DNA from: Atopobiaceae bacterium
Lineage (GTDB): Bacteria > Actinomycetota > Coriobacteriia > Coriobacteriales > Atopobiaceae
Assembly (NCBI GenBank): GCA_017460265.1
Contig: JAFUBJ010000309.1
Location: forward strand, 1 to 14,620
Direction of reading: 5' to 3'
Length of the DNA stretch: 14,620 nucleotides
Positions 1-6,171 of the stretch are shown in pieces; within the stretch, counting starts at the first letter, position 1; every line of letters begins with the position of its first letter. A program made the position numbers and the translations under genes. The notes beneath the pieces were generated by a model. That model worked only from the letters and a program-made list of their open reading frames with translations. It did not search any database and was not told where the DNA came from.

Positions 1-230
1 AAATCAACCTCCGCGACGCCATAAGGCTCGCCGAGCTGTTCGGCTGCTCGCTCGACGAGCTGGCGGGCCGCCCCTGGCCGACGCAGGGCCTCTCCCCCGA
101 GGAGCGCGCCCTCGTGGACGCCTACCGCGCGAGCGACGAGCGCGGGCAGGGCAACATCATGGACACCGCGGGGCGCGAAAAAAGGGCGAGTGCGGGAGAC
201 ATGGTTCCTGTGGTCGAGGGCGTAGGATAG
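1..230 (+). CDS. XRE-family transcriptional regulator, C-terminal part (5' truncated by window edge)
   Basis: The reading frame is open from base 3 and ends with TAG at 228-230, giving 75 visible residues. The first residues (INLRDAIRLAELFGCSLDELAGR region) match the last helices of a Cro/CI-type helix-turn-helix domain, where a conserved 'LA..fg.sldeL.g' tail closes the fold. A short tail containing 'LSPEERALVDAYRASDE' follows, a linker often seen after such domains. The DNA-recognition helix lies outside the window, so target specificity cannot be judged. By family knowledge it should be a DNA-binding repressor, probably the control gene of the mobile segment that continues to the integrase. 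The next gene starts within about 36 bases, so the two are likely co-transcribed. It is a partial gene, not a demonstrated pseudogene. Confidence 0.7.
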   Translation, partial: INLRDAIRLAELFGCSLDELAGRPWPTQGLSPEERALVDAYRASDERGQGNIMDTAGREKRASAGDMVPVVEGVG

Positions 231-266
231 GTCTTGACGGATGAGGCTCTGACCCAGGAGGCAGAG

Positions 267-506
267 ATGGTCAACGACACGATGCGCGGCAACTTCGAGT
301 GGTTCGTGGACGCGATGCCTGGGCTGTATCAGCGCCACGGCGAGTGCTGGGTGGTCATCCACGACCGCATGGTGACGAGCGTCCACGACTCGTTCGGCGA
401 GGCGTGCGACATGGCCGAGAGGGTGTTCAGGCACGGCGAGTTCAACGTCCAGCACGTTGGCGCCGACGAGAGCGCGTACACGGCGAGGGTGGCGGGCGCA
501 TGCTAG
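267..506 (+). CDS. Small hypothetical protein (79 aa) downstream of the XRE regulator
   Basis: I chose the ATG at 267 because AGGAGG (256-261) sits five bases upstream. A TTG at 234 would add 11 residues but has a poorer ribosome binding site. The protein is acidic, has no signal peptide or membrane segment, and ends in Ala-Cys. Its middle, 'GECWVVIHDRMVTSVHDSFGEACDMAERVF', reads as two short beta strands followed by a helix. This pattern (Gly, aromatic, Val-Val, a turn, Val, then an amphipathic helix) resembles small DUF5678-like proteins, but I cannot assign it to a family. It follows the XRE-type gene closely and precedes a structured gap before the Abi gene. It could be an antitoxin or accessory factor; that is inference from position only. 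The TAG stop overlaps the start of a hairpin at 505. Confidence 0.55.
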   Translation: MVNDTMRGNFEWFVDAMPGLYQRHGECWVVIHDRMVTSVHDSFGEACDMAERVFRHGEFNVQHVGADESAYTARVAGAC

Positions 507-544
507 GGACCGAGACGCATGTCTTTCTGTTGTAAACGGTCCCT
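505..544 (+). other. Nested hairpin in the gap before the Abi gene
   Basis: AGGGACCG (505-512) pairs perfectly with CGGTCCCT (537-544). Inside it, AGAC (513-516) pairs with GTCT (521-524) around a GCAT loop, stacking directly on the outer stem. No T-run follows, so it is not a typical intrinsic terminator. It may be part of a non-coding RNA or a leader of the Abi gene. Confidence 0.45.
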
Positions 545-560
545 GGTCACGGGAGGTCAA

Positions 561-611
561 GCGATGGTGGGCGACGAGAGTGTGAGGCACTATCGCGCTT
601 GGGTGTTTTTT
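561..611 (+). other. Second hairpin followed by T6, upstream of the Abi gene
   Basis: GCGATGGTG (561-569) pairs with CACTATCGC (588-596): nine pairs with one G-U and an 18-base loop. A run of six T (606-611) lies nine bases after the stem. That is too far for a textbook terminator but compatible with the 3' end of a small structured RNA. The Abi start codon is at 632. Confidence 0.4.
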
Positions 612-631
612 CGGACAATTGAGGGTACAGT

Positions 632-1729
632 ATGACGTCATCAAGCCAAAACGGTGCTAGACTCTATGCCGACAGAGCCGGGGGCACCTCTCGAAGAAGT
701 GGCAATCCCCCGGCCGTCCATTTCTCCACGCATTTCACGCCCAAGTCAGAGCCGCCCACGCCGCTGAGCGTGAGCGAGCTGGCAAAACTCGCAGTCGCAG
801 AGGGTTTTAGCGACGGTGGGACGGCCGCTGCGGAGTATTTCCTCAACAGAATCAGCTATCAGCACGTTAGCGAGTATTTCGACTTGTTCGGCGAAGGAGT
901 TCACCGGAGCCTGCATGACGTCCATAGGGTGATCCTGTTTGACAGAAAGCTGCAGTCCATCATCTTGGAGTACATCGGCCTGTTCGAGCTTCAGTTCCGT
1001 GCCCAATACTCGTATGCCATGTCCTTGGAGCGTGGCGCGTTTGCGCATAGGAACCCGAGGAACTACAAAGACCTTGGGCACTTCGAGGACTTCCTGAAGA
1101 AATATGAGGATGAGTTCAAGCGCCAGGTCCGCAATAGCAGGTCCGTTGCCCAACTCTATGAGGAATATGGCGACGTCCCGCTCTGGAAGGCGGTCGAGTT
1201 CATGTCGTTCGGGACGCTCTCGATGCTGTACCAGAACACGAGGAGTAGGCAAGTGAGGACGTCGGTGTCCGACTCCTTCGACGTGACGCGACGCGAGCTT
1301 GAGAGCTGGATGAGGGCGCTTGCGGCTGTCAGGAACCGGTGCGCCCACTTCAACAGGCTGTGCGGCCGGCCGCTCGAGAGAAGGCCCGTCTCCATACAGG
1401 GGATAACGTCCGACAACGGGAGTTTCTTCTACGCAATTCTGATACTCGAGAAGCTCCTGAGCACGAGCACGGTTTTCATGGATGACACGTCCCTATGCTA
1501 TGGCGTCGCCTTCTACAGGAGGATCGTTCAGCTCTTCAGCGACTATCGCGATCTGCTGCCGAGGTGCGGGGTGCCGGATGACTGGTATGACCTGATGTCG
1601 CGGGAGGACCTTATCGGCCTACCGAGCGTCGGTCGAGACACTGGCATCCCCGAGCGTCAGGGTGCGCAGTTCACTGTTACGCTTGGAGAGACTCAGGGAC
1701 GCCACCGGATGGCACCTCTCATCGATTGA
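632..1729 (+). CDS. Abi_2 (AbiD/AbiF-like) abortive-infection family protein, HEPN superfamily
   Basis: A 365-residue protein. After a low-complexity N-terminal extension (about 1-40), residues 44-86 ('TPLSVSELAKLAVAEGFSD' then 'FLNRISYQHVSEYFDLF') match the start of the Abi_2 domain, with its conserved 'L..i.Y..ls.Y' pattern. Residues 182-200 (PLWKAVEFMSFGTLSMLY region) match the family's 'lPlW...e..tfG.ls.ly' block. Residues 234-239 (RNRCAH) form the R-x4-H motif of HEPN RNases. HEPN Abi proteins are known or suspected RNases that stop growth of phage-infected cells; RNase activity here is inferred. The start is an ATG with GAGGG seven bases upstream. Hand-counted GC is about 50-52% over 961-1020 and 1081-1140, against 72% over 2101-2160 in the neighbouring integrase, so the gene is probably a recent arrival. 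The last 100 residues fit no motif I recognise. Confidence 0.85.
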   Translation: MTSSSQNGARLYADRAGGTSRRSGNPPAVHFSTHFTPKSEPPTPLSVSELAKLAVAEGFSDGGTAAAEYFLNRISYQHVSEYFDLFGEGVHRSLHDVHRVILFDRKLQSIILEYIGLFELQFRAQYSYAMSLERGAFAHRNPRNYKDLGHFEDFLKKYEDEFKRQVRNSRSVAQLYEEYGDVPLWKAVEFMSFGTLSMLYQNTRSRQVRTSVSDSFDVTRRELESWMRALAAVRNRCAHFNRLCGRPLERRPVSIQGITSDNGSFFYAILILEKLLSTSTVFMDDTSLCYGVAFYRRIVQLFSDYRDLLPRCGVPDDWYDLMSREDLIGLPSVGRDTGIPERQGAQFTVTLGETQGRHRMAPLID

Positions 1730-1761
1730 GATGGAAAGTCGACCAAAGCTGACATAGCAAC

Positions 1762-1795
1762 GCGCCCCCGCCGCCAGGCGGGGCAGCAGGGGCGC
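1762..1795 (+). other. GC-rich hairpin between the Abi gene and the integrase gene
   Basis: CCCCGCC (1766-1772) and GGCGGGG (1777-1783) form a perfect seven-pair stem with a GCCA loop. The outer GCGC (1762-1765) can pair with GCGC (1792-1795), leaving a 3' bulge. Alternatively GCGCCCC (1762-1768) pairs with GGGGCGC (1789-1795) and excludes the inner stem. It lies 32 bases after the Abi stop. It may end Abi transcription, but there is no T-run. Confidence 0.4.
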
Positions 1796-1802
1796 TCAGG
1801 AC

Positions 1803-1825
1803 GTAGCCGGACAGGAGGTGGCTAC
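1803..1825 (+). promoter_or_regulatory. Integrase ribosome binding site presented in a hairpin loop
   Basis: GTAGCC (1803-1808) and GGCTAC (1820-1825) are perfect inverted arms. They flank an 11-base loop that contains the Shine-Dalgarno AGGAGG (1813-1818). The 3' arm abuts the ATG at 1826. The site fixes the integrase start and could modulate its translation. Confidence 0.45.
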
Positions 1826-2944
1826 ATGGCCAATCGTAGCAGAAAGAAGCGCCGCAGCGCATGGGCGTCCATCACAGAGGTGCGCAGGGGCGAGGTCTAC
1901 CGCATCAGGTACTGGGCCAAGGGCGCTGACGGCCAGTACAAAAGGCGCTCAAAGACCATCAGGGGCACAAGGCTGGACGCCGAGCGCGCTCGTTCCGAGC
2001 TGATGCTGGACCACTCGGAGGACGCGCCCTGCCCCACGGTCGGGCAGGCATGGGAGAAGTGGGTGCTGCCGGACCTCGAGCGCAGGGTCGACGAGGACGA
2101 CCTCGCGCCGAAGTCGCTCGAGCAGTACAGGAGCGCATGGCGCAGGCACGTCGAGCCGGCATGGGGCGGAGTGGCGTGCGATTCGGTGCGGCCGCTGGCC
2201 GTGCAGCAGTGGATCTCCCAAATGGGCCGATCGCAGGCAAGCTCCGCGATGCAGGTCCTCTCGAAGGTGATGGACTACGCCGTGCGCTACGAGTTCTGCG
2301 CCCACAACCCCATGCGCGAGCGGTACCTGATGCCATCCGCGTCGACCATCGACAAGCACGACCCCGGCATCTGGGACGCACGGCAGCTCATGGCGGAGTG
2401 GGACTCCTGCCGCGGCGAGTGGTTCGAGGCGGCGTTCCTGCTTGCGGCCTTCGGCGGCATGAGGGTCGGGGAGACCCTTGGGCCGCTCGCCGGCGAGGTC
2501 GAGGCACGGCGCATCGACGGCGTGGACGTCTGCACGGTGCCAGTGCTCCGCCAGATGCCCAACCGTGGCAAGGAGCCGGTCACGCGGCTCAAGACGGGCC
2601 AGAGCCAGCGCGTGGCTGTGGTGGTCGGCCCCGCGGCGTCACGCCTCGCCGAGCTTGCCGCCGCCACCCCTGCCGACTGGCCGCTCACGCACGACGGCGC
2701 TGGCGGATGGCAGAACCAGACGCGACTCGGCCGCTCGTGGTCGGGCGCCCACCCGTTTCGCAACCTCCGCAACTCGTTCGAGACGTGGCAACGATACGAC
2801 CTGCGCGCCCCGCGCTGGCTCACCAAGCGCCTCATGGGCCACAAGGGCGAGGACGTCGCCGACCTCTACTACGACCGCCCAGACGGCTCTCGGCTTGCCG
2901 AGATCGTGGCAGACCTCTATCGGGAGAGACCCATCTTTGGGTAA
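1826..2944 (+). CDS. int: Tyrosine recombinase / phage-type integrase
   Basis: A 372-residue site-specific recombinase. Residues about 15-60 form a basic N-terminal domain resembling an arm-type DNA-binding fold. Residues about 70-165 form the SAM-like core-binding domain ('TVGQAWEKWVLPDLERR', 'SLEQYRSAWRRHVEP'). The catalytic domain carries Arg213 (GMRVGE), Lys256 (RLKTGQS), the box His309-Pro-Phe-Arg312, His339 (LMGHKGE) and a nucleophilic tyrosine at 348 or 349 (ADLYYDRP). All residues of the R-K-H-R-H-Y set are visible, so it should be active. It would integrate or excise the accessory segment to its left. It reads outward to the edge of the island, the usual place for an integrase next to its attachment site. 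Length is typical for integrases of Gram-positive integrative elements. Start at ATG 1826 with a strong AGGAGG. Confidence 0.92.
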   Translation: MANRSRKKRRSAWASITEVRRGEVYRIRYWAKGADGQYKRRSKTIRGTRLDAERARSELMLDHSEDAPCPTVGQAWEKWVLPDLERRVDEDDLAPKSLEQYRSAWRRHVEPAWGGVACDSVRPLAVQQWISQMGRSQASSAMQVLSKVMDYAVRYEFCAHNPMRERYLMPSASTIDKHDPGIWDARQLMAEWDSCRGEWFEAAFLLAAFGGMRVGETLGPLAGEVEARRIDGVDVCTVPVLRQMPNRGKEPVTRLKTGQSQRVAVVVGPAASRLAELAAATPADWPLTHDGAGGWQNQTRLGRSWSGAHPFRNLRNSFETWQRYDLRAPRWLTKRLMGHKGEDVADLYYDRPDGSRLAEIVADLYRERPIFG

Positions 2945-3168
2945 TTTTGGGACGCAAAAACAATAAAACTGCAGGTGAATGGTGTATGCGCTACAGATGG
3001 TAAGTATAGCGCAGCTGTTCTGCCTACACGCAGATTCCGCGATGCAGGCCTGTTGCCTGACGTGGAGGTACGCCCAACCGGACGTTTGGAAGCGGTTTTT
3101 GGTCCGATTGGGCTCTGGATTCGCGTTTCGTCAGCGCCTCTGAGAGACGAAGGCCCCCGTAAACCCAC
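2945..3168. other. Gene-free junction between integrase and core genes
   Basis: I see no convincing gene in these 224 bases. The first 40 bases are A/T-rich, unlike both flanks. Short inverted repeats are present: GCGCTA (2988-2993) with TAGCGC (3007-3012), and TTCGTC (3127-3132) with GACGAA (3146-3151). The second may be a weak terminator for the DUF554 gene, but it lacks a T-run on either strand. An attachment site is expected here but no second copy is visible in the window to identify it. Confidence 0.5.
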
Positions 3169-3894
3169 CTACCACGCGATGGGCAGGAAGGTGAGCAGCG
3201 GCGCAACGATGATGGCCGGCAGCATGTTGGCCACGCGCAGCTCCGTGTCCCACACAAGGTTCACGCCCACGCAGAAGATGAGCATGCTTCCCACAAGCGA
3301 CAGCCCCGCCAGCGCCGGATCCGTCATGAACGGCTTGATGAGCACCGACAGCGCCGTGACGCTCCCCTGAAAGAGCCCCACCGGAATGGCCGAGAAGGCG
3401 CTGCCCCGTCCCAGCGAACAGCTCATGACCAGAATGATGACGAAGTCGAGAATGGCCTTCGTACACAGGATCGAGATGTCACCGAGCAAGGCGTCCTCCA
3501 CGGCACCGACCACGGCCATCGCGCCCACGCACACCGTGACCGACGCCGTGACAAAGGCATCCACGAAGGCGGGGTCCTTGGCGTTGCCCGTCTTGCGCTT
3601 GAGCCATTCCCCAAAGCGCCGCACGAGCGCGTCGATGTCAATAGCCTCGCCCACGAGCGTGCCGGCCACGATGCTGACCACCACATAGAGCGACTTTCCC
3701 GCCACAAGCGAGCCGTCGCCCACCGCAAGCATTCCCTGCATCGCACCTGCCAGAGCAATGAAGAGTACGCAGACACCGGACGCTTTGGTAAGGCCGTCCT
3801 GCATCCGCTCGGTCAGCAAGGCGCCGGCAAACGCGCCGATCAGACCGGCCACCACGATGGCGGCAACGTTTATGGCAGTTCCCAATCCAGGCAT
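3169..3894 (-). CDS. DUF554 family integral membrane protein
   Basis: A 241-residue, strongly hydrophobic protein with about seven or eight membrane segments, at roughly residues 6-27, 38-58, 68-83, 112-132, 147-163, 168-188, 196-214 and 221-240. The N-terminus 'GLGTAINVAAIVVAGLIGAF' and the central 'CVGAMAVVGAVEDALLGD' with following 'KAILDF' are typical of the DUF554 (YdfK/YqgA-like) family. The biochemical role of that family is not established; it is often annotated only as a putative transporter-like protein. Start at ATG 3894 with GGGG about five bases upstream. Only eight bases separate it from the stop of the aminopeptidase gene, so it is probably the last gene of the aroK unit. It is the first core gene beside the integrase island. 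Confidence 0.85.
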   Translation of the reverse strand: MPGLGTAINVAAIVVAGLIGAFAGALLTERMQDGLTKASGVCVLFIALAGAMQGMLAVGDGSLVAGKSLYVVVSIVAGTLVGEAIDIDALVRRFGEWLKRKTGNAKDPAFVDAFVTASVTVCVGAMAVVGAVEDALLGDISILCTKAILDFVIILVMSCSLGRGSAFSAIPVGLFQGSVTALSVLIKPFMTDPALAGLSLVGSMLIFCVGVNLVWDTELRVANMLPAIIVAPLLTFLPIAW

Positions 3895-3902
3895 GGGCGC
3901 CC

Positions 3903-5027
3903 CTAGACCGGAATGACGCGTAGGTCGTGGCTTGACGCCGTAAAGGGGACGTATCCCTCCTCGGTCACGACGCCGCAGTCCTCGAGGCGAATGCCAAACT
4001 CGCCCGGCAGGTAGATGCCCGGCTCGACCGTCACCACCGAGCCCGCAGGCACTGGCTTGTTCCAGCTACGGCCAAAGCCCGGGCGCTCGTGAATCTCGAT
4101 TCCCACGCCATGGCCCAGGCCATGGCCATAGAAGTCGCCATAGCCCGCATCCGAGATGACCTTGACCGAGTGGTCGTGCACGTCCTTGCCGATGATGCCC
4201 GGACGCACCATGGCGGCGCACTCCTCGTGGGCGCGACGCACGATGCCGTACACCTCGCGCTGCTTCGCGCTCGGCTCGCCCACGCAGACCGTGCGGGTCA
4301 TATCCGCATGATAGTCGTGGTACAGCGCGCCGTAGTCCATGACGATGAGGTCACCCTCGCGCACCACGTACTCCCCCGGCTGGGCGTGCGGATTGGCCCC
4401 GTTGGGTCCCGCGGCAATGATCGTGCCAAAGGATAGGCCGTCCGCGCCATGGCTGAGCATGTAGTTCTCCAGCTCGGCGCGGATCTGCTGCTCCGTCAGG
4501 CCGGGCTTGATAAAGCCACAGATGTGCTCGAACGCCTCGTCAGTGATCTCCTGGGCCCTGCGCAGGAGCCCCAGCTCCTCGTCATCCTTGACCATGCGCA
4601 GGTCGCAGAGGTCGCCATGCAGGCGCGGAAGCGAAGGCGCAATGGACGCCTTGGCAAGCTGCACGCACAGCTCGTCATAAAACGCTAGGTCAACGGTGTC
4701 CTCGATGGCCAGAACGCGCACCCGCTCCTCGCGCGCACGCTCGGCCGCCCATGCGGCGGCGCCAATCACCAGCTGGTCGATGTGCCAGGGCGTATCCGCA
4801 CCAAGGCGCTCGCAGAAGGTGTTGTAGTAGCGCGAGTCGGTGTGAAGCCACAGGCCCTCAGGCGTGACGAGGGCGGTGTGGGCCACCTCGTCGTCAAAGG
4901 TGCGCTCGGCACCCGTCAGCCAGCGAAGGTCGGCGTTGTTGCGCAGCACGACGGCATCGTAGCCACGCTCGTCCATGAGCTCGCGCAGCCTCGACACGCG
5001 CGACGCGCAGGCGGTAAGGTCACTCAT
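3903..5027 (-). CDS. pepP: M24-family Xaa-Pro aminopeptidase
   Basis: A 374-residue cytoplasmic metallopeptidase that removes an N-terminal residue preceding proline. An N-terminal creatinase-like domain (about 10-140) precedes the pita-bread catalytic domain (about 150-370). All five metal ligands are visible: Asp231 (VMDYG), Asp242 (HADMTRT), His306 (GHGLGHGVG), Glu335 (VTVEPGIY) and Glu349 (RLEDCG). His214 (NPHAQPG) and His313 (EIHERPG) match the substrate and catalytic histidines of the family. I placed the start at ATG 5027, which has AAGGA upstream. The open frame extends 39 codons further, but that extension overlaps the preceding gene and is basic and unlike the family. It lies 31 bases downstream of the aroB-like gene. 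The symbol could equally be pepQ, since the two subfamilies are hard to separate by eye. Confidence 0.9.
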   Translation of the reverse strand: MSDLTACASRVSRLRELMDERGYDAVVLRNNADLRWLTGAERTFDDEVAHTALVTPEGLWLHTDSRYYNTFCERLGADTPWHIDQLVIGAAAWAAERAREERVRVLAIEDTVDLAFYDELCVQLAKASIAPSLPRLHGDLCDLRMVKDDEELGLLRRAQEITDEAFEHICGFIKPGLTEQQIRAELENYMLSHGADGLSFGTIIAAGPNGANPHAQPGEYVVREGDLIVMDYGALYHDYHADMTRTVCVGEPSAKQREVYGIVRRAHEECAAMVRPGIIGKDVHDHSVKVISDAGYGDFYGHGLGHGVGIEIHERPGFGRSWNKPVPAGSVVTVEPGIYLPGEFGIRLEDCGVVTEEGYVPFTASSHDLRVIPV

Positions 5028-5058
5028 TCGGTTAGGTCCTTTCTTGCTCTTGGTAGTA

Positions 5059-6171
5059 CTATGCGCTCGCACGCGTGGCGCACCAGGCGCCTGCATGCTC
5101 GGCCAATAGGTCCTCGTCGACCGACGCCGGCCGCACGCGGCCAATGCCGCGCGGGAGGCAGATGATGAAGCGGCTCGATCTTAGGAAGCGCTCCTCCCTC
5201 AGCGCCGCAACCAGCTCGTCGGGGTCAACGTCGCAGGTCACCGGCTCAAGGCCCAGCAGGTCCAGCAGCTCGTCCATGGTAAGGACGTCGTCAACGGAAA
5301 GGATCTCCATCGCGGCGGCAATGCGCGACTGGAAGCGGATCGCCTCGGCCAGAAGCAGCCCCTCCGGAATCGTCCCGCCGGTCAGGCGCGAGAGCGCGCG
5401 CATGAAGGTGCGCCCGTAGTCGATGGTCTGGCGCGTGGCGATCGAGGTCGACGCAACGATGTGCCCACGACTCTTGGCGGTGTCGGCGAGCTGGTCCTTC
5501 AGCGTCTCGAGGTCTCCGCCAACAAGGAGCTCGGCACGGTCCCACAGGCGCGAGAACGCCTGCTCGGAATCGCACAGGGCCGACGCCGCCATGGTTGCGC
5601 GGGCGTTGAGGAACGCCGCAGACGACGGGTCAGTCTCCATAATGCCCAGGTCGCAGAGCTGGTACTTTGCGCCGGCACGCGCTGAGAGCATGTCGGGGAC
5701 ACCCGCGACGCCAATGCCGCGCGGCGTCGTGGAGGCCGTGATGGCGGCGTAGAGGTCCGTCGGGATGTGCGCCAGCGGCGTCCCCGTGCACCACGACGCG
5801 CAGACGAACGACGAAAGCGACAGCACGTCGACGCCTCCCACGGCGCAGACGACGTCGTCAGCCGTAACGTGCAGCTCCGCCAGTTTGGTTGCCAGTCCCT
5901 CCACCGCGGGCAGGGTGCACGCGCACGCCTCGCCAGCAAGGCGCACGAGCCTGACCAGGTAGCCGGCATCGGTCAGCAAGCGCCTGACGCGCTCGGCCAG
6001 CTCATCGCTCACGTCGCCGTCAGTGACAAGCGCGCAGGTATGCGGCTTGCCGGTAGACCCCTTGAGGACCGTGCCCAGCGTGCCGATGGCACCGTCTCCC
6101 ACGCGCAGGTCGCACGACCCGCCCGGCATGGACACCCATTGCCTGATGACTTTGCTCGAGTTGTTGCTCAC
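5059..6171 (-). CDS. 3-dehydroquinate synthase-like protein with missing catalytic residues
   Basis: A 370-residue AroB-fold protein placed directly after shikimate kinase. Fold landmarks remain: 'DDVVCAVGGVDVLSLSSF' (105-122) corresponds to the NAD-binding glycine loop, and 'TPLAHIPTDLYAAITAS' (131-147) to the 'PTTLL.qvDss' strand. However, the usual 'VGGKT' is 'TTPRG' (148-152). 'GHTFGHA' has become 'GRTFMRA' (253-259), and 'HGEAVA' has become 'PEGLLLAEA' (269-277). The glutamate of 'AEviK' is also not recognisable near 189-200. Both zinc-binding histidines and the catalytic histidine are therefore absent. In AroB this enzyme makes dehydroquinate from DAHP; here activity is doubtful, and a regulatory or changed function is possible. 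The chosen start is GTG at 6171, which overlaps the aroK stop in GTGA with a GGGAGAAGGGG upstream. ATG at 6189 is an alternative. Confidence 0.75.
   Translation of the reverse strand: MSNNSSKVIRQWVSMPGGSCDLRVGDGAIGTLGTVLKGSTGKPHTCALVTDGDVSDELAERVRRLLTDAGYLVRLVRLAGEACACTLPAVEGLATKLAELHVTADDVVCAVGGVDVLSLSSFVCASWCTGTPLAHIPTDLYAAITASTTPRGIGVAGVPDMLSARAGAKYQLCDLGIMETDPSSAAFLNARATMAASALCDSEQAFSRLWDRAELLVGGDLETLKDQLADTAKSRGHIVASTSIATRQTIDYGRTFMRALSRLTGGTIPEGLLLAEAIRFQSRIAAAMEILSVDDVLTMDELLDLLGLEPVTCDVDPDELVAALREERFLRSSRFIICLPRGIGRVRPASVDEDLLAEHAGAWCATRASA

Noticed and set aside
234..266. TTG start at 234 for the small protein
   Set aside because: The ATG at 267 has AGGAGG at ideal spacing, whereas the TTG has only a weak match upstream.
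2050..3003. A 317-codon open frame overlapping the integrase in another frame
   Set aside because: The product is Arg/Pro/Ala-rich low-complexity sequence; the integrase frame has all catalytic motifs.
3126..3151. TTCGTC/GACGAA hairpin as a terminator of the DUF554 gene
   Set aside because: Six pairs with a 13-base loop and no T-run on either strand is too weak to call as a terminator; it is mentioned in the gap entry only.
2917..3168. An 83-codon - strand frame in the integrase/DUF554 gap
   Set aside because: No ribosome binding site or recognisable domain; it overlaps the integrase 3' end. A + strand frame from 2975 is rejected for the same reasons.
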